A stretch of DNA of 64,000 nt, from contig CM077665.1 in NCBI GenBank assembly GCA_039707655.1, positions 295,124,205 through 295,188,204 of the forward strand, given 5' to 3'. The position numbers and the translations under genes were made by a program. Positions 34,007 through 44,998 of the stretch are shown in pieces (within the stretch, counting starts at the first letter, position 1; every line of letters starts with the position of its first letter). The DNA is from Elymus sibiricus. Its lineage: Eukaryota > Streptophyta > Magnoliopsida > Poales > Poaceae. Below the pieces are notes generated by a model, which saw only the letters and a list, made by a program, of their open reading frames with translations, made no database searches and had not been told where the DNA came from.

Positions 34007-34688
34007 TAGGGGTGGGCATAATAAGCAAGAACCGATGTGCCGAACCGAAAGAACCGGGACCGAAACCGAACGAACCGAAACCGAAAAGTTTGGTTCCTAC
34101 TCCGGTTATTAATTCTGTGGAACCGAATGTTATTCAGTAATTTTGGTTTTAGCACCTGATTAACCAAAATAACCAAATAACCCGAAGCTACAGAACACGC
34201 CTGGCTCTTCTTGTATTCCCTACCGAGACCCTAGGCTGGCTAGGCCAGCTGGCCCAGCTAGACCGAGCAGCTCTAAAGTCCATGTTTAGCAATATCCACC
34301 TTTGGCATGGCCCAAATATTCTGTAGCAATCGGCCCAAACAAAATACGTTAATTACACTACAATAGTCTGTGGTTTAGTACCACCTCGAACAACCACTCA
34401 GAAAGATAGCGTAGGCAAGACAATAAAAGGCAGTACCAGCTAGCCATTCCTCTCGTCCGCTGTACTGAAACATGCGGCACAGGCTGGCTAAAATGGAAAA
34501 TAGTTTTTTAAGCGTGTACTTCGGTTTGTTCAGTTAAAACCGATCACAGAACCGAGTTTTCGGTTCAGAAAAAAATCGGTTGCCTACTACTGAAGGATCC
34601 GATCGGTCCGCATTTTTAGGAAACCGAAATTTTCTGTGACATGGAAAACTGAACTGAAATCTTTGGTTAGACCGAATGCTCAGGCCTA
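34007..34688. mobile_element. 682-bp non-autonomous hAT DNA transposon
   Basis: Bounded by an exact 8-bp duplication GCCACCAC (33999-34006 and 34689-34696). The ends are TAGGGGTGGGCA and TGCTCAGGCCTA, an imperfect terminal inverted repeat of the type found in plant hAT elements. The subterminal zones are full of ACCGAA/TTCGGT words, as is usual for binding sites of hAT transposases. There is no transposase ORF. Confidence 0.85.
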
Positions 34689-35486
34689 GCCACCACCGGC
34701 TGAATGCCATGATTAGGGTAATAAATGCCAATGAAGGCTGTGTTACAAGAATGGCTGTTATTAACCTGGCGTTACTGGTAACGGGAAAATAACATCATAA
34801 CGAATGACTACTCGAATTCTACGGACGCTTTGTCTTCCGTGTCGCCTGAGCTCCTGTCTGTCTGAATGGCGCCATGTAGTCCGAGTGACATGAATAATCC
34901 GAGTGAATAGCCATATTCATCCGAATGAGTCTCTGCCCAGGGGCTTTAATGACATTGAAGGACTACAGGTGGGCCTTAGATGTCAGGCCTATGACCCTAC
35001 CCAGGGTAGGCATCCTCATCAGTAGCCCCTGAATCCATGAGGTTTTATTGGTCGAGTGACTGACACTCAGAAGCGTCGATGGTCTCTCAGAAGAGTCCGA
35101 GAAACGGTCTTGCCATTCCTCACTCTGCTTCAAACCATGATGGATTCAGGATTGATGTCTCTTGACCAAAATGTCTTGTCACTTAATCCGAGTGTTTAGC
35201 TGGTGTGAGTCATTCATTCGGCTCGCAGGAGGGAGTCGTCAAAGCCTTCGCAGCACGGAGCTTGTCTCATTTGTGATACGGAGAAATTGCCGCGCGTTCG
35301 AAATCGCCAAAGTTGCGCGCGGGCGTGCGGCGGAACGGTCACGGCGCGACAATTTGGGGTAGTGGGCACGACGCCTCGATAACTACGCCGGGATTTTCTC
35401 CACGTGTCCTCGAAGCTCTGAATAGTGGATCTGCGGATCTCGCTCCGTTTGCGGATTGACGGCCAGAGATTTCGCTAGATTTTTGA

Positions 35487-35494
35487 TATAAAAA
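35487..35494 (+). promoter_or_regulatory. TATA box for the TAT1 antisense ORF
   Basis: TATAAAAA within GATATAAAAATTGG on the plus strand, about 220 bp before the aORF coding frame and outside the LTR. It gives the aORF its own promoter, as reported for the antisense gene of TAT-lineage elements. Transcription would run against gag-pol. Confidence 0.6.
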
Positions 35495-35706
35495 TTGGAA
35501 GCACTGTTGGGGGGTGAGAACATATCTCATTTCCTTCCTCTCCCTCATCTTCTCCGACGCCCGCCCGTGCTCCTTCCACCTTTACCTAGCCGAAGGCCGT
35601 TTCGAGCTCGCCGGTGAAGATCCGCGCGGCGGCTGCGACCGCGAAGGCCGAGCGGGCGAAGAAGAGCTCGCGCGCCTCCTCCTCCAGCGCCGGAGCGCCG
35701 GCTTGA

Positions 35707-37634
35707 TGGACGCAGGGCGAGTGGTTGCCATCATGGGTGACCAAGGCCCGGATGCTTGAGCTGGAGGGCCAAGGGTTCGTGCCCGAGGGGAGCTGGCGGC
35801 TGCAGGGGGCGGGCGAGGATGAGCCTTCGCCAAAGGGAGACGAGTGCATGCTCTTGGTGACTCACCTCGAGCGAGGTTTCTCTCTGCCGCCCCATCCCTT
35901 CTTCCAAAGATTTCTGGGTTTCTTTGGCGCTCAACTCCATGATATCCCTCCCAACGCTGTCGTTTATCTTGCCGCATTCATATCTCTTTGTGAAAACTTC
36001 TTGGGTTGCCATCCTCACTGGGGCTTGTTGAAGCACCTCTTTACTTGCCGAGTGATGACCGTAAAAAAGCCCACTCTGTCGAAAGACAAGACGAACGTGG
36101 CCCAGCTGTGTGGAGGTTTGGGGATTCAACTGCGGGGAAAAGTCTATTTCCTGCAAATGACGTTCCCTGATTCGGTGAAAGGGTGGCAGGAGAACTGGTT
36201 TTATTGCCAGGACATTCCAGTCGGTGAAGGTCAGTTGGGACTTTCGCCGTATACTTCTGAGTGCATTCGGCCAGTTCCCAGATTGACTGTGACCAAAGAG
36301 GAGAAGACTGAAGTGGATATCCTGGTGATAGCTCTGGTGCAGAAAGGTGTCAACAGCCTCGGCTTGCTGGAAGTTTTCCTCCAAAGGAGGATCCAACCGC
36401 TGCAAGCCAGGGCTCACCCCATGTGGGAGTAGGCCGGACCGAGTGACCCCACTCGAACTCACCCGGAGGAGCTCAAGGAAGATGAGGTGGAGGCCAAGAT
36501 CAAGGCGACCACCCCAGCGCGTGATAACCCCAGGGGGAGCAGGCTGGTGGCTCCACTCTCAGCAGAGAATCCACCGAATGAGGTAAACTCTGAAGGTCTA
36601 TCATCCAAGTGATACTTGCGTATTTATTGTAGTTGACCCGACTGATCTTGCTCTTCATTCGGCAGGCTTTCACACAGATGAGCAGCCAGGTGCCATGGAC
36701 AGGGGCCCGATCGATGTTGCGAGCGATACCGATCATCCAAAAGATTCGGCCGAAGCAGGGGAGTATGAAGAGCCCGATGACGACGAGGACGATGAAGAAG
36801 ATGAAGGGAAGGCTCGGCCGATGGCGACGAGGTGGAGTCATCACGCTCGGATGACCGAGTGCCTGAAGGCCGTTCCAAGGCGCGCCATGACTCGGGAGTC
36901 CGCGGTGGTGGTCCCAAGGGGCCAAAATCCGCCAAACCGACTGGGTCTGCCCTTCCAACCCGTAGCTCGAAGCGCGGGCATGGAGAGCTTGTCTCTTCAC
37001 CCGAGAAGATGGCGAAGTAGCCCAAAGTCACTACGGCCAAGCCTCGGAAGGCGGTCTTCATCCCGAAGATTAAGATGACCATTCCCGTGGCCTCAGCATA
37101 AGCATTTCCATTCTAACAATTGTTGTCTATATTTATCCGAGTGATGAAATGATCCGAGTGTTTCCTTTACAGTGTTGATACTTCAACCGCTTCACCCGAT
37201 CCCCACACTCTGGAGAAAGAGCGGGTCGACGCTGATGTTGCGTCTTCAAAAGGTAAGCTCCGGACTCACTCGGTAACTCTGGACATAGCCTAGTGTTTAC
37301 TTTTTACTCATCTTCGAGTGCCTTGAACGCTTGCAACTCCGTGTGAAGTGATCGACATTGATGCGGATGACAAGGTTGACCTGCCGAACCCTTCGGCCAA
37401 CGCAGACGTCGTGATACAGGAGACATCGCTTGCCGATAATTTGTTGCCAGCACGAGAGGCCAGCTCGGGAGCCGGGGCAGCACTCGGAACTGGCACATCA
37501 TCCCTCTCGTTGACTCCCTCTGCGACCAACATCTTTGCGCTACACTATGTCCCGGAGGACCAAGTGGGAGCGAGCAAAGAGGCGTTAATCCAGCTGGAGG
37601 TGATGAGTGAACGACTGAAGACGGCATACGACGC
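35707..37634 (+). pseudogene. TAT1 antisense ORF, 5' exons (putative gypsy-type transposon domain)
   Basis: The main exon is open from 35707 with its first ATG at 35752 (MLELEGQGFVPEG). It encodes the plant 'putative gypsy type transposon' domain (I recall PF04195), for example HPFFQRFLGFFGAQLHD and LEVFLQRRIQPLQAR. TAG at 36430 is a nonsense change, since homologous sequence continues to the donor at 36583. Intron-like gaps: 36583-36665 (GTAAAC to GGCAG) and 37253-37348 (GTAAGC to GAAG), with another acceptor at 37172. The second exon is acidic (DDDEDDEEDEG) and basic by turns and has at least one frame change. The gene is cut after codons for KTAYDA by TAT2 and resumes at 55122. Function is unknown. 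Confidence 0.72.
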
Positions 37635-38525
37635 AGTCAGATTTCGGGCTCCGCAAAACCCTCAAGGTTCGAACACAGGGGCATGTGCGAAGCTTACCTG
37701 CGGCCTCGCCCTACTTAGCTTGCTACACGATGGTGACTACGGCGAACTCGCACGATGACGAGGAAGAAGATGAACACGGTGGTTTACCCAGGTTCGGGCC
37801 GTTGCGAAGCGTAATACGCTACTCCTGCTTTGGTGGATTGCCTCACGGGGAGGTGTGCTGGATGAACTAGTACAGTGGTTTCGAGCCTCGCGAGGGTGCT
37901 CGAGTGGTGCTCTTGGCTCTTTGCCTTGTCTTGTGTTTTTCGTCCTGCTATCTACGGTGCAGCCTAGCCTCTATATATAGCAGTGGCCCGGGTCCTCTTC
38001 CCTTATCACAATGGCGGGATGGGATCCCACAACGGCCAAATTTGAAGGGGGACAGGAGTACATCCCCGCCCTGTCCAAAGGTGGTCTTCGCCTGCAAAGT
38101 AGCTGTCGATGACGCAGAGGTGGGCTCGGCGATGACATCCGTCCTGCGGGGCTCGTGGTCGTGGTCTCATTGCACCAGAATGGAAACCTTTGGGGGATGC
38201 TTTGGGAACCCGCGTACGTCCTTGCTCCCTTTGCACCAAAGGGGAAACTGCTCCGCCTGGTGCGCCGGCGCCCGCCCGTCCTTCCTTGCGTCATCTTTGA
38301 CTCCTGAGGCCGGGTTCTGCATAGAGATCTCCGCCGCTCCTGAGGGAGCCTGAGGAGGCCCACTCCTTGCTGGTCTTGGTGTCGTTCTTCCTCGCGAGCC
38401 TGGGGTCCTCACGAGGGCCTTGTCTTGAGTGGAATCTCGCCAGGCCGTGGTTGGTTGACGAGGTGGGCCATGCCCTGGGCCGCAGGCAGGCAGGTCTGGG
38501 TACCCCCGTTCCCAGAACGCCGACG
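37635..38525 (-). repeat. 3' LTR of TAT2
   Basis: 891 bp from (a)GTCAGATTTCGGG to AGAACGCCGAC(g). Minus-strand TATA (CTATATATAG) near 37971-37980. The PPT on the minus strand, TTGGGCCCGGGGGCTACC, is at 38526-38543. Confidence 0.86.
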
Positions 38526-38835
38526 GTAGCCCCCGGGCCCAAGGCGCGCTTGAGTTGGCTTCCGGGCGAAGCCTTGAGGACGGTTCGAAGCGCCGCGGGC
38601 CCCAAATGCCTGCGGGCGAGGACTGGCGCGCGTCGTGCGGTTGATGTCGGGCGTCCAACGTCCCTTCGGCCACAGCCTGAATCGACAAAAGCCTGACTTC
38701 CAGCGCTGAGCCATTATTGCTTTCCTCTTCTGCGCACCTGCTCTTACTACTAGATCCCCGGCCTTAGCAGAGACCACTCCAGATCCGGCGCCGCTCCGTC
38801 CTCCTCCTTGCCGCGTCGGCCCCGCGATCTTCCTG
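38526..38835 (+). other. PPT and upstream region of the TAT2 antisense ORF
   Basis: After the PPT lies a 300-bp GC-rich stretch up to the aORF ATG. I see no clear TATA box. A pyrimidine-rich patch near 38725-38760 could be a TSS region. Confidence 0.4.
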
Positions 38836-40282
38836 ATGGCTCCCGCCGGCAAGCCAAAACCAGAGGCCCAGAGCTCAGCCTCCGCCTCCATCTCACCGGC
38901 TCTTTCGAAGTCCTCCATTGCCAAGGATGGAGACCTCGTCCCGGTGCTCCCGTCGACGGCGGACGAGACCAACGAGTGTGGGCGGACCTTGATATGGGGC
39001 GGCTCCTCGGAGAAGCGGCCCTCGTCCAGGTTGGTCTATCCTTTCTTCCTTCATAGCGTCTTCGCTGGGCTCATCCCGCCTTTCTCCACGTTCTTCACCG
39101 CCATCCTCGACCACTACGGGATTCAAGCCCTTCATCTCCAGCCCAACTCCATCCTGCTCTTGTCCGTCTTTGCCTTCTATTGTGAGGCTTTCGTGGGCGT
39201 GAAGCCTTCGGTGGCCCTCTTCCGACATTTCTTCAGCTTGCGCGTGCACGACGGCGCTCAGCGGTCGGCGTGCGTCTCCTTCGTCGCGGTCCAGAGCGGT
39301 AACATGCTCTTAAAGGCTGGGAAGAAGGTGGAGAACTTCAGGCACCGCTGGGTCTTCATGGATCTCAAGAATTCCAACCCCTGCTTGGATCTGCCGAAGG
39401 GGTTGCCGGAGAAGACCCTCGCGTGGAGCTCCGTGAAGCTTTCTGACCCCGGGCTAAGCCCGTCCTGGAGCGGATTTCTCGCGATATCAGTGCCCGGAAG
39501 CTGACTGGGGGGATGATAGTGAAGGAGTTCTAGACGGAGCGGCTGGCGCCCCTCCAGTCTCATTCCAGGCCCCTGTGGGATTATCAGGGCAGCGGAGACA
39601 ACATCAGGCTTCGGTCCGCTCGCATAACCCCCGAGGAATTGAACAGGGCTGTGACAATCCTGCTCAACGGCGACCCCGGTGATCTCCCTGACGCCTACGC
39701 CCCACTGTACCGCTGCGATGATGGAGCCGATTTGGTCACCAAGATGCCTGTCTTCGACGAACTGGGGCTCTCCCTAGATGAGGGTCTTGGCTCCCCGGTG
39801 ATGGTGTCCTTCGGCGACACTACGGGCGGGGAGGATTCGGAGAAGACAGCGGACGATGATCTGGCGGGGGCGTCTCCCCCGTCGCAGAGCATGCTCTTGC
39901 GTGACCTTGAAGACGACGACGATGCTGGTGAAGCTTCTGCTGCTAGCTCTCCGCGTCCCGCCAAGGTCCTCAGGGGGCTAGGACCGGCTCCCCGTGCCAC
40001 ACGGTCCGCCTGCCTGGCGACCCCCAGGAAGCGCGCGGCAGAGTCTCCTCCAGTGCGCCCTGTCTCTGCCTGCAAGGTGGTTGAGGTGCCGGCCTCGCCC
40101 CCGCCCGAATCACGGCCTGCCGGCCAGGTGGGCGAGGCCGGGGCCATGGCGATCCCTCCAACGGCTGCCCTTGCGGACAGTGCCCCTGTTCCCCGGTGTG
40201 GTGGTGCCCTCACAGAGAAAGGCGAGGGCGCCCCCGTCGTCGCCGGAGCGGAGAGGAAGAGGAAGTGGGTCGACGTCGAATA
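38836..40282 (+). pseudogene. TAT2 antisense ORF, exon 1 (gypsy-type transposon domain)
   Basis: Starts MAPAGKPKPEAQ at 38836, just inside an ATG with good context. The globular domain (RLVYPFFLHSVFAGLIPPF, then FAFYCEAFVGVKPSVALFRHFFSLR) corresponds to that of the TAT1 aORF. A frameshift near 39440-39460 gives the stop at 39502; the proper frame then shows TAG at 39531. From 39639 the frame is open through an acidic and Ala/Pro-rich linker to WVDVE. Exon 1 ends at 40282, before the donor GTAAGT (40283). Not translatable in full as it stands. Confidence 0.72.
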
Positions 40283-40358
40283 GTAAGTAACCCGGCTCGG
40301 CCTTGGTCGCCTGCCGGTAGCTTGTGTGCTGATGATTCTTCCTTTGCTTGGTAACCAG
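40283..40358 (+). other. spliceosomal intron in the TAT2 antisense ORF
   Basis: 76 bp from the consensus donor GTAAGT to TAACCAG. Removing it joins GTCGAATA to CAACGCC and keeps one frame (VEY-NAAALK), whereas unspliced RNA stops at TAG 40281. Frame logic and consensus ends support a real intron. Confidence 0.75.
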
Positions 40359-41739
40359 CAACGCCGCCGCGCTGAAGATGAGGAAGAAGAAGGTGGGCGT
40401 CAAGCCGAAGGCATCTTCCAATGCATCGCTCACTCCTGTTGTGCCGCCGTCGCCTGTCGTGGCGCCTGCGGGCGAGGGGGTGGAGGCTCGCGAGGCAACC
40501 CTCCTGGTCACTGCCGCGGAGCCCCCCGAGCCCCCAATGCCTATTGGCGTGGTCGCTCCTGCCCTCGAGGGCGCGTCGGTGTCGCCATCCGGACGGCCTG
40601 CCCCAGAGGGCCGGCCGCCAGTCGATCCGTCTGCATCCGTCTTGCCCGTGGTCGCCGCGCAGCCTCCAGAGCCTCCTGCTCCTCGTGCTGCTGTCTCCCG
40701 GGGAACGTCGCCTGTGACCGCGCAGGCGACTCCTCCGGAGGAGGCCTTGGTGCCTTTGTCGCGCGGCCTCGACGTCCTGGACGGGGCCTTCACCGCTCTG
40801 GGTCAAGTCCGGGACGCCCTCGTGGGTACCGATGATCACCTCGCGAGTGGGCGCCTGGGGCTCGTTTCCGGGTGGCTCCGGGCCGACGCCTCTGTCGTTG
40901 CGGTCTGGGGCCAGGCCGAGGCCGCCGTGGCAAAGAGCGAGAAGGAGGCCGCGTCAGCCAAGGCAGCCCTCGAGGCGGCGCTGATCGACGCGGCGTCTGC
41001 TGTAGGGCTTTGTGACGAGGCGGAGTCCCGCGTGAAGATTCTTCAGGAAGAGAAGTCCGCGCTTGAGGAGCAACTGCGTCAGCAGGGGGAGGCCTTCAAG
41101 ACATGCAAGGCCCAGCTTGCCGATCAGGACTCCGAGCTGTCCCTGGCGACGGCCGACTGTGCCGCGGCGCGAGAGCGCCTAGACGCGCAGGAAAGGGAGG
41201 TTGCCCTGGAAAAGGCCCGGCTCAAAACCACGGAAAAGGTTCTAGCTGAGGCCGAGGAGAAGAAGGCCACGGAGCTCAGCGCCCTTCCCCCGGTCGAGCT
41301 CAGGCTTCGCCAAGCGCTCCACTCCCTCTGCCGGGAAGGGTTTACGGAACCCGTGGTGGCTCCGAAGAGCGGCTTCGCGGAGCTTGCTTCGAAGCTTGTC
41401 GAGGCGCTGGAGGGCGCCGTTGCCAAGGTGGAGGGAGTCTTGGAGAGCGAGTGCCGCGACCTCTTTTCTGAGGCCGTGACGCGTGTCTTCAGCCACCTTC
41501 ACCTTCACGAGCCAGGGTTCGACTTCGACTCCGTGATCCTCCTGGTCGCCCCCGGGGTCCGCAGCAGTGCTGCGGCTCCAGTGAAGGGCGCTGTGGAGGC
41601 GCTGGTGAAGAAGTTCACCCGCATCACCGTTCCTCCGCCTCCTGAAGCTGCAGGGGTTAGTGGTGAAGTAGACGACACCAGCGATGTCGACGACGAGTTC
41701 CCCGCGGGCGGGACGAGTGGCGGCGGAGGCTCCTCCTGA
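40359..41739 (+). CDS. TAT2 antisense ORF, exon 2 (coiled-coil region)
   Basis: About 459 codons open to TGA at 41737. It begins with a basic patch (MRKKKVGVKPK). A Pro/Ala/Val-rich linker follows to about residue 150, then a long coiled coil (EAAVAKSEKEAASAKAA to LAEAEEKKATELS). A compact C-terminal part (LRLRQALHSLCREGF to ALVKKFTRITVPPPP) precedes a Ser/Gly acidic tail. The TAT1 aORF ends with a similar coiled-coil region. No enzymatic motif is seen. Function is unknown; multimerisation is the only reasonable inference. Confidence 0.7.
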
Positions 41740-41892
41740 TTCCTCTTCCTTGTTTCCTTCCTGCAACGTTCATCGTGCCTCGCGGAGGCGTTAAACTTGT
41801 TTGTGTTCGCGAAAACTTTTAATGCTTGTAATAACTGTTGAACTATGTGATTGCTCTCTTCGCCTTGTTTCCTTCTTGCTTGCTGTGATGCC

Positions 41893-42620
41893 CTGCGTCG
41901 GCAGGGCCCGGCCCCGCGCATACCTCAGCCGCCGTTGGGCCGTCCGGATCACCAAGTACGGTTCCAAGGGGTGAGGGGCTACGTGGCCAGTGAGGCTCCT
42001 GAGTCGCGATGCTCAGGGGTCCCCCTTGACGTACGAGCAGCCCTCATGAAGGGAACAAGGTGAAGATAGGGTTAACTTGGAAATTTTGAACACCTTGCGC
42101 TCTGCGTCGGCAGGGCCCGGCCCCGCGCATACCTCAGCCGCCGTTGGGCCATCCGGATCACCAAGGACGGTTCCAAGGGGTGAGGGGCTACGTGGCCAGT
42201 GAGGCTCCTGAGTCGCGATGCTCAGGAGTCCCCCTTGACGTACGAGCTCCAGCGTCCTTCTTAACTTGAAAATTTTGAACACCTTGCGCTCTGCATCGGC
42301 AGGGCCCGGCCCCGCGCATACCTCAGCCGCCGTTGGGCCGTCCGGATCACCGAGGACGGTTCCAAGGGGTGAGGGGCTACGTGGCCAGTGAGGCTCCTGA
42401 GTCGCGACGCTCAGGAGTCCCCCTTGACGTACGAGCTCCGACGTTCTCCTTAGGGGTTTGAGCGCTTCTGAGCTCTGCATCGGCAGGGCCCGGCCCCGCG
42501 CATACCTCAGCCGCCGTTGGGCCGTCCGGATCACCGAGGATGGTTCCAAGGGGTGAGGGGCTACGTGGCCAGTTAGGCTCCTAAGTCGCGATGCTCAGGA
42601 GTCCCCCTTGACGTACGAGC
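41893..42620 (+). repeat. tandem array of about 190 bp units, TAT2
   Basis: Four copies starting near 41895, 42104, 42293 and 42477 (spacing 209, 189, 184). Each begins GC(G/A)TCGGCAGGGCCCGG and includes TACGTGGCCAGT. Most units contain CTCCTGAG-TCGCGATG-CTCAGGAG, a hairpin with an 8-bp stem that is perfect in three or nearly so (first at 41996-42019). It lies just past the aORF stop. Confidence 0.85.
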
Positions 42621-42840
42621 GGCTCCCATACCTTTCCTCGCCGACTTTTCCTGAGAGGGGCGCGTGAAGACCAGGTTTGGCAGACCTGGGGAGGTGGCGT
42701 CTACCAGGGGTGGCCCGGTAGTAGCCCGCATGCAGCCCCCTCACGCGTACATCCCAAGGGAACGCAGCGAGACGGGGCCGTGAGGGGCCTTCCCGAGGTT
42801 GGATGCAGCTGCTGGGGCGCCCTCAGTTGTTTATCCCCAG

Positions 42841-43115
42841 CACGGAGCGAAGGGCTTCCACATTGCGTGGGCATAGTCATTGGTGGACCGTGTTGACCGC
42901 CAGCACGGGGCTGTGGCTTCCACCTTGCGTGGGCATAGCCATTGGAGGGCCGTGTTGACCGCCAGCACGGAGTTGTGGCTTCCACCTTGCGTGGGCATAG
43001 CCATTGGAGGGCCGTGTTGACCGCCAGCACGGAGCCGTGGCTTCCACCTTGCGTGGGCATAGCCATGGGAGGGCCGTGTTGACCGCCAGCACGGAGCTGT
43101 GGCTTCCACATTGCG
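42841..43115 (+). repeat. 62-bp tandem array, TAT2
   Basis: Five units starting at 42841, 42904, 42966, 43028 and 43090. Each has CACGGAGC, GGCTTCCACCTTGCGTGG and GCCGTGTTGACCGCCAG. Apparent ORFs here come from the 62-bp period and have no family. Confidence 0.85.
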
Positions 43116-43752
43116 TGGGAAGGAACCCCTCCGTGTCCTCAGGGGGCTCCGGGCATGTACAACCCCTTGAGTTCGTACGCGTGGCTGGCACGGTAGAACT
43201 GGGAGGTGTATCTGGGAGCTCGCGAGGGCGCTTTGGCCTCACGAGGTCCCTACCTCCAAGGTCCTGCAAATTTTGGAGAAGCCTGCGCCGAATGTGCTCC
43301 CGAGGACCATCGCACGAAGGGGCCAAGCACCAGTGACCCCAGGAGGTGATGTGAGCGGGGCCGGCCCGTCAGTTAGAGCTCAGCCACTGGATTTAGCGAC
43401 GCTGCAGGGACGGACCCGAGCACAGACGCCATGCCCAGCCCTCTCATGGGGCGGTCGAAGGTAGTACCATTCGGTTACGGCGACATTCATGCCGGCAAAG
43501 TGCCGAGCGGGCAAAGTGAAACGTTAGGAAACAAATGACATGCATGAGAAATTACTGAAATCTGCGTAAATACGGCGGCCGTAGGGGTACGCCCTGGTCG
43601 CCTGAGGATAATGCGGCCCGGTGGGCGCCTTCAAACGGAATGAACCAAAAAGTTACCTGGCACAGACCAACAAAAAGTCACCTGGCGGCCATGCCGCTGA
43701 AGAGTCGAAGCTGCCATCGTAGCCTGATCTTGTACCTCCACGAGCGCGGCCC
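43116..43752 (-). other. 3' non-coding region of TAT2 gag-pol
   Basis: About 640 bp between the arrays and the pol scrap. I see no ORF, repeat or motif worth calling. Confidence 0.4.
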
Positions 43753-44488
43753 TCACGAGCCCGTCGTCTCTCGGGGCTCGGGACCCATGCTCGGTCCGGG
43801 CATCTCCTCCAACTCCTCGCCGCGCCTCGCCAGGCAAGGTGCGAGCATGGCCCGAGCAAGGCGCTGGAACGTGACGCCAACGTTTGCCAGGCCAAAGGGC
43901 ACGCGGACATAGTTGTGCGGGTAGACCCACCCGTGGTCGGCACGTGTCGGCCAAAAGTGGCCCTGGGACGCGGCCCTCTTGATTGCGAGCGTGTTGACGC
44001 AGACGCGCGGCTGGTCGACTGGGCCGACGATGGCGGCTGCGATTGGTGGTGCAAGGCAGTTCCCGCCTCGCTCGGCCTGTGCCTCCTGAAGCTCCTCGAT
44101 CGCTTTGATGACAGACTCTTGCGAGCTCGGCGCCTCGCACCGTGCCCCTGGCTCTGGTAGTTGCGTGTCAGGACGTGCCTTCTGGTTGTGCCCGAACGCC
44201 TCCCTTGTCTCACCGGCCAAGCCGGGGGCCTCCTGGATGGAAGCCCCCGAGCCTGACCCAAGGGGGGCGCCGAGCGCGCTTTCCTATGCGATGGAAGGTG
44301 GTGCCCCGTCCCTGGGTGCAGAGCTTGAGGCTCCGCCCTTGGAGGTCCCAGCCCCCTGGCGCTCCGTGGGGATGAGCGGCTTCTTCTTCTTGCATGCATC
44401 CTCACGAGGCAGGGCTTCCTCCTCGTCGTCCGAGCGCTCGGCTACTACAGCGCGGTAAGCACGCTCGAGGGAGCAGACGGCATCCTTC
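43753..44488 (-). pseudogene. pol: TAT2 pol remnant (linker and RT scrap)
   Basis: After the protease the frame still reads GVITIACDEKDAVCSLERAYRAV, the usual end of the TAT protease region. A Lys/Ser-rich linker and a TAG at about 44284 follow. Further on, YVRVPFGLANVGVTFQRLARAML is a recognisable RT fragment (family form PFGLKNAGATFQR). The RT active site, RNase H and integrase are absent, so a large internal deletion has occurred. Confidence 0.65.
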
Positions 44489-44998
44489 TCATCGCAGGCG
44501 ATGGTGATGACGCCGGTACCCAAGGATGGCGTTGTACGGGAGGTGGATGTGGGCGACGTCGAAGACGATGATCTCGGTGTGGTAGTTCTTGCGTCCGCCG
44601 AAGGTGACGGGCAGGCGTACTTGCCCAATGGGGACGGTGGACCCATCAGTAACTCCCGAGAAGGGCTTGGTCGGCATGAGCTGGTCGTACGGCACTTGGA
44701 GCGTCTCGAAGGTCTCAATGGAGAGGACATTGAGCCCCGCTCCACTGTTGATGAGGGTCTTGGTGACGAGGACGTTGCTGATGGTTGGAGTGCACAGCAT
44801 GGGGAGCCTGCCGGCCATGGCCGAGCACCTGAGCTGATCCCTTGAGTCAAAGGTGATTGCTGTCTGGGACCACTTGAGGGGATGCATGGCCTCGGGCTTT
44901 GGAAGAGCCGCATTCACCTCCCGCGCGAACTGCTTGAAGACGCGGTTTGATGCTGGGGCTTGGGCGCCGCCCAGGATACAGGCTACCGCCCTGACCTC
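44489..44998 (-). pseudogene. pro: TAT2 protease with active-site Asp changed to Asn
   Basis: The frame LKWSQTAITFDSRDQ to HLPYNAILGY is a retroviral-type aspartic protease of TAT elements. The catalytic triplet region reads TLINSGAGLNVLS where the TAT1 element has LMDGGSGLNIIY, so the catalytic Asp is Asn. It follows gag in frame after a TAG at 44999, and the domain breaks off at ILGY. Inactive by both criteria. Confidence 0.72.

Larger units (their letters stand above)
33773..35021 (-). repeat. 3' LTR of TAT1 with a hAT insertion
   Basis: From TGTCGTGGGAATG at 33773 to ATCCTCATCA at 35021. On the minus strand it starts TGATGAGGATGCC and ends CCCACGACA. Its own length is about 559 bp without the 682-bp hAT element and its duplicated target. 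The PPT (GGATTCAGGGGCTAC on the minus strand) is at 35022-35036. TATA box at 33985-33993. Confidence 0.8.

Noticed and set aside
35731..36462. 243-codon minus-strand ORF opposite the TAT1 aORF
   Set aside because: Shadow of the aORF frame; its product has no family pattern whereas the plus strand does.
39695..40839. Large minus-strand ORFs opposite TAT2 aORF
   Set aside because: Gly/Arg/Ser-rich shadows of a GC-rich coding strand.
41893..43115. CRISPR array
   Set aside because: Units are long, vary in length and have no unique spacers; the genome is plant.
42877..43326. ORFs with repeated Trp/Pro-rich blocks
   Set aside because: Product of the 62-bp tandem repeat; no evolutionary signal for coding.
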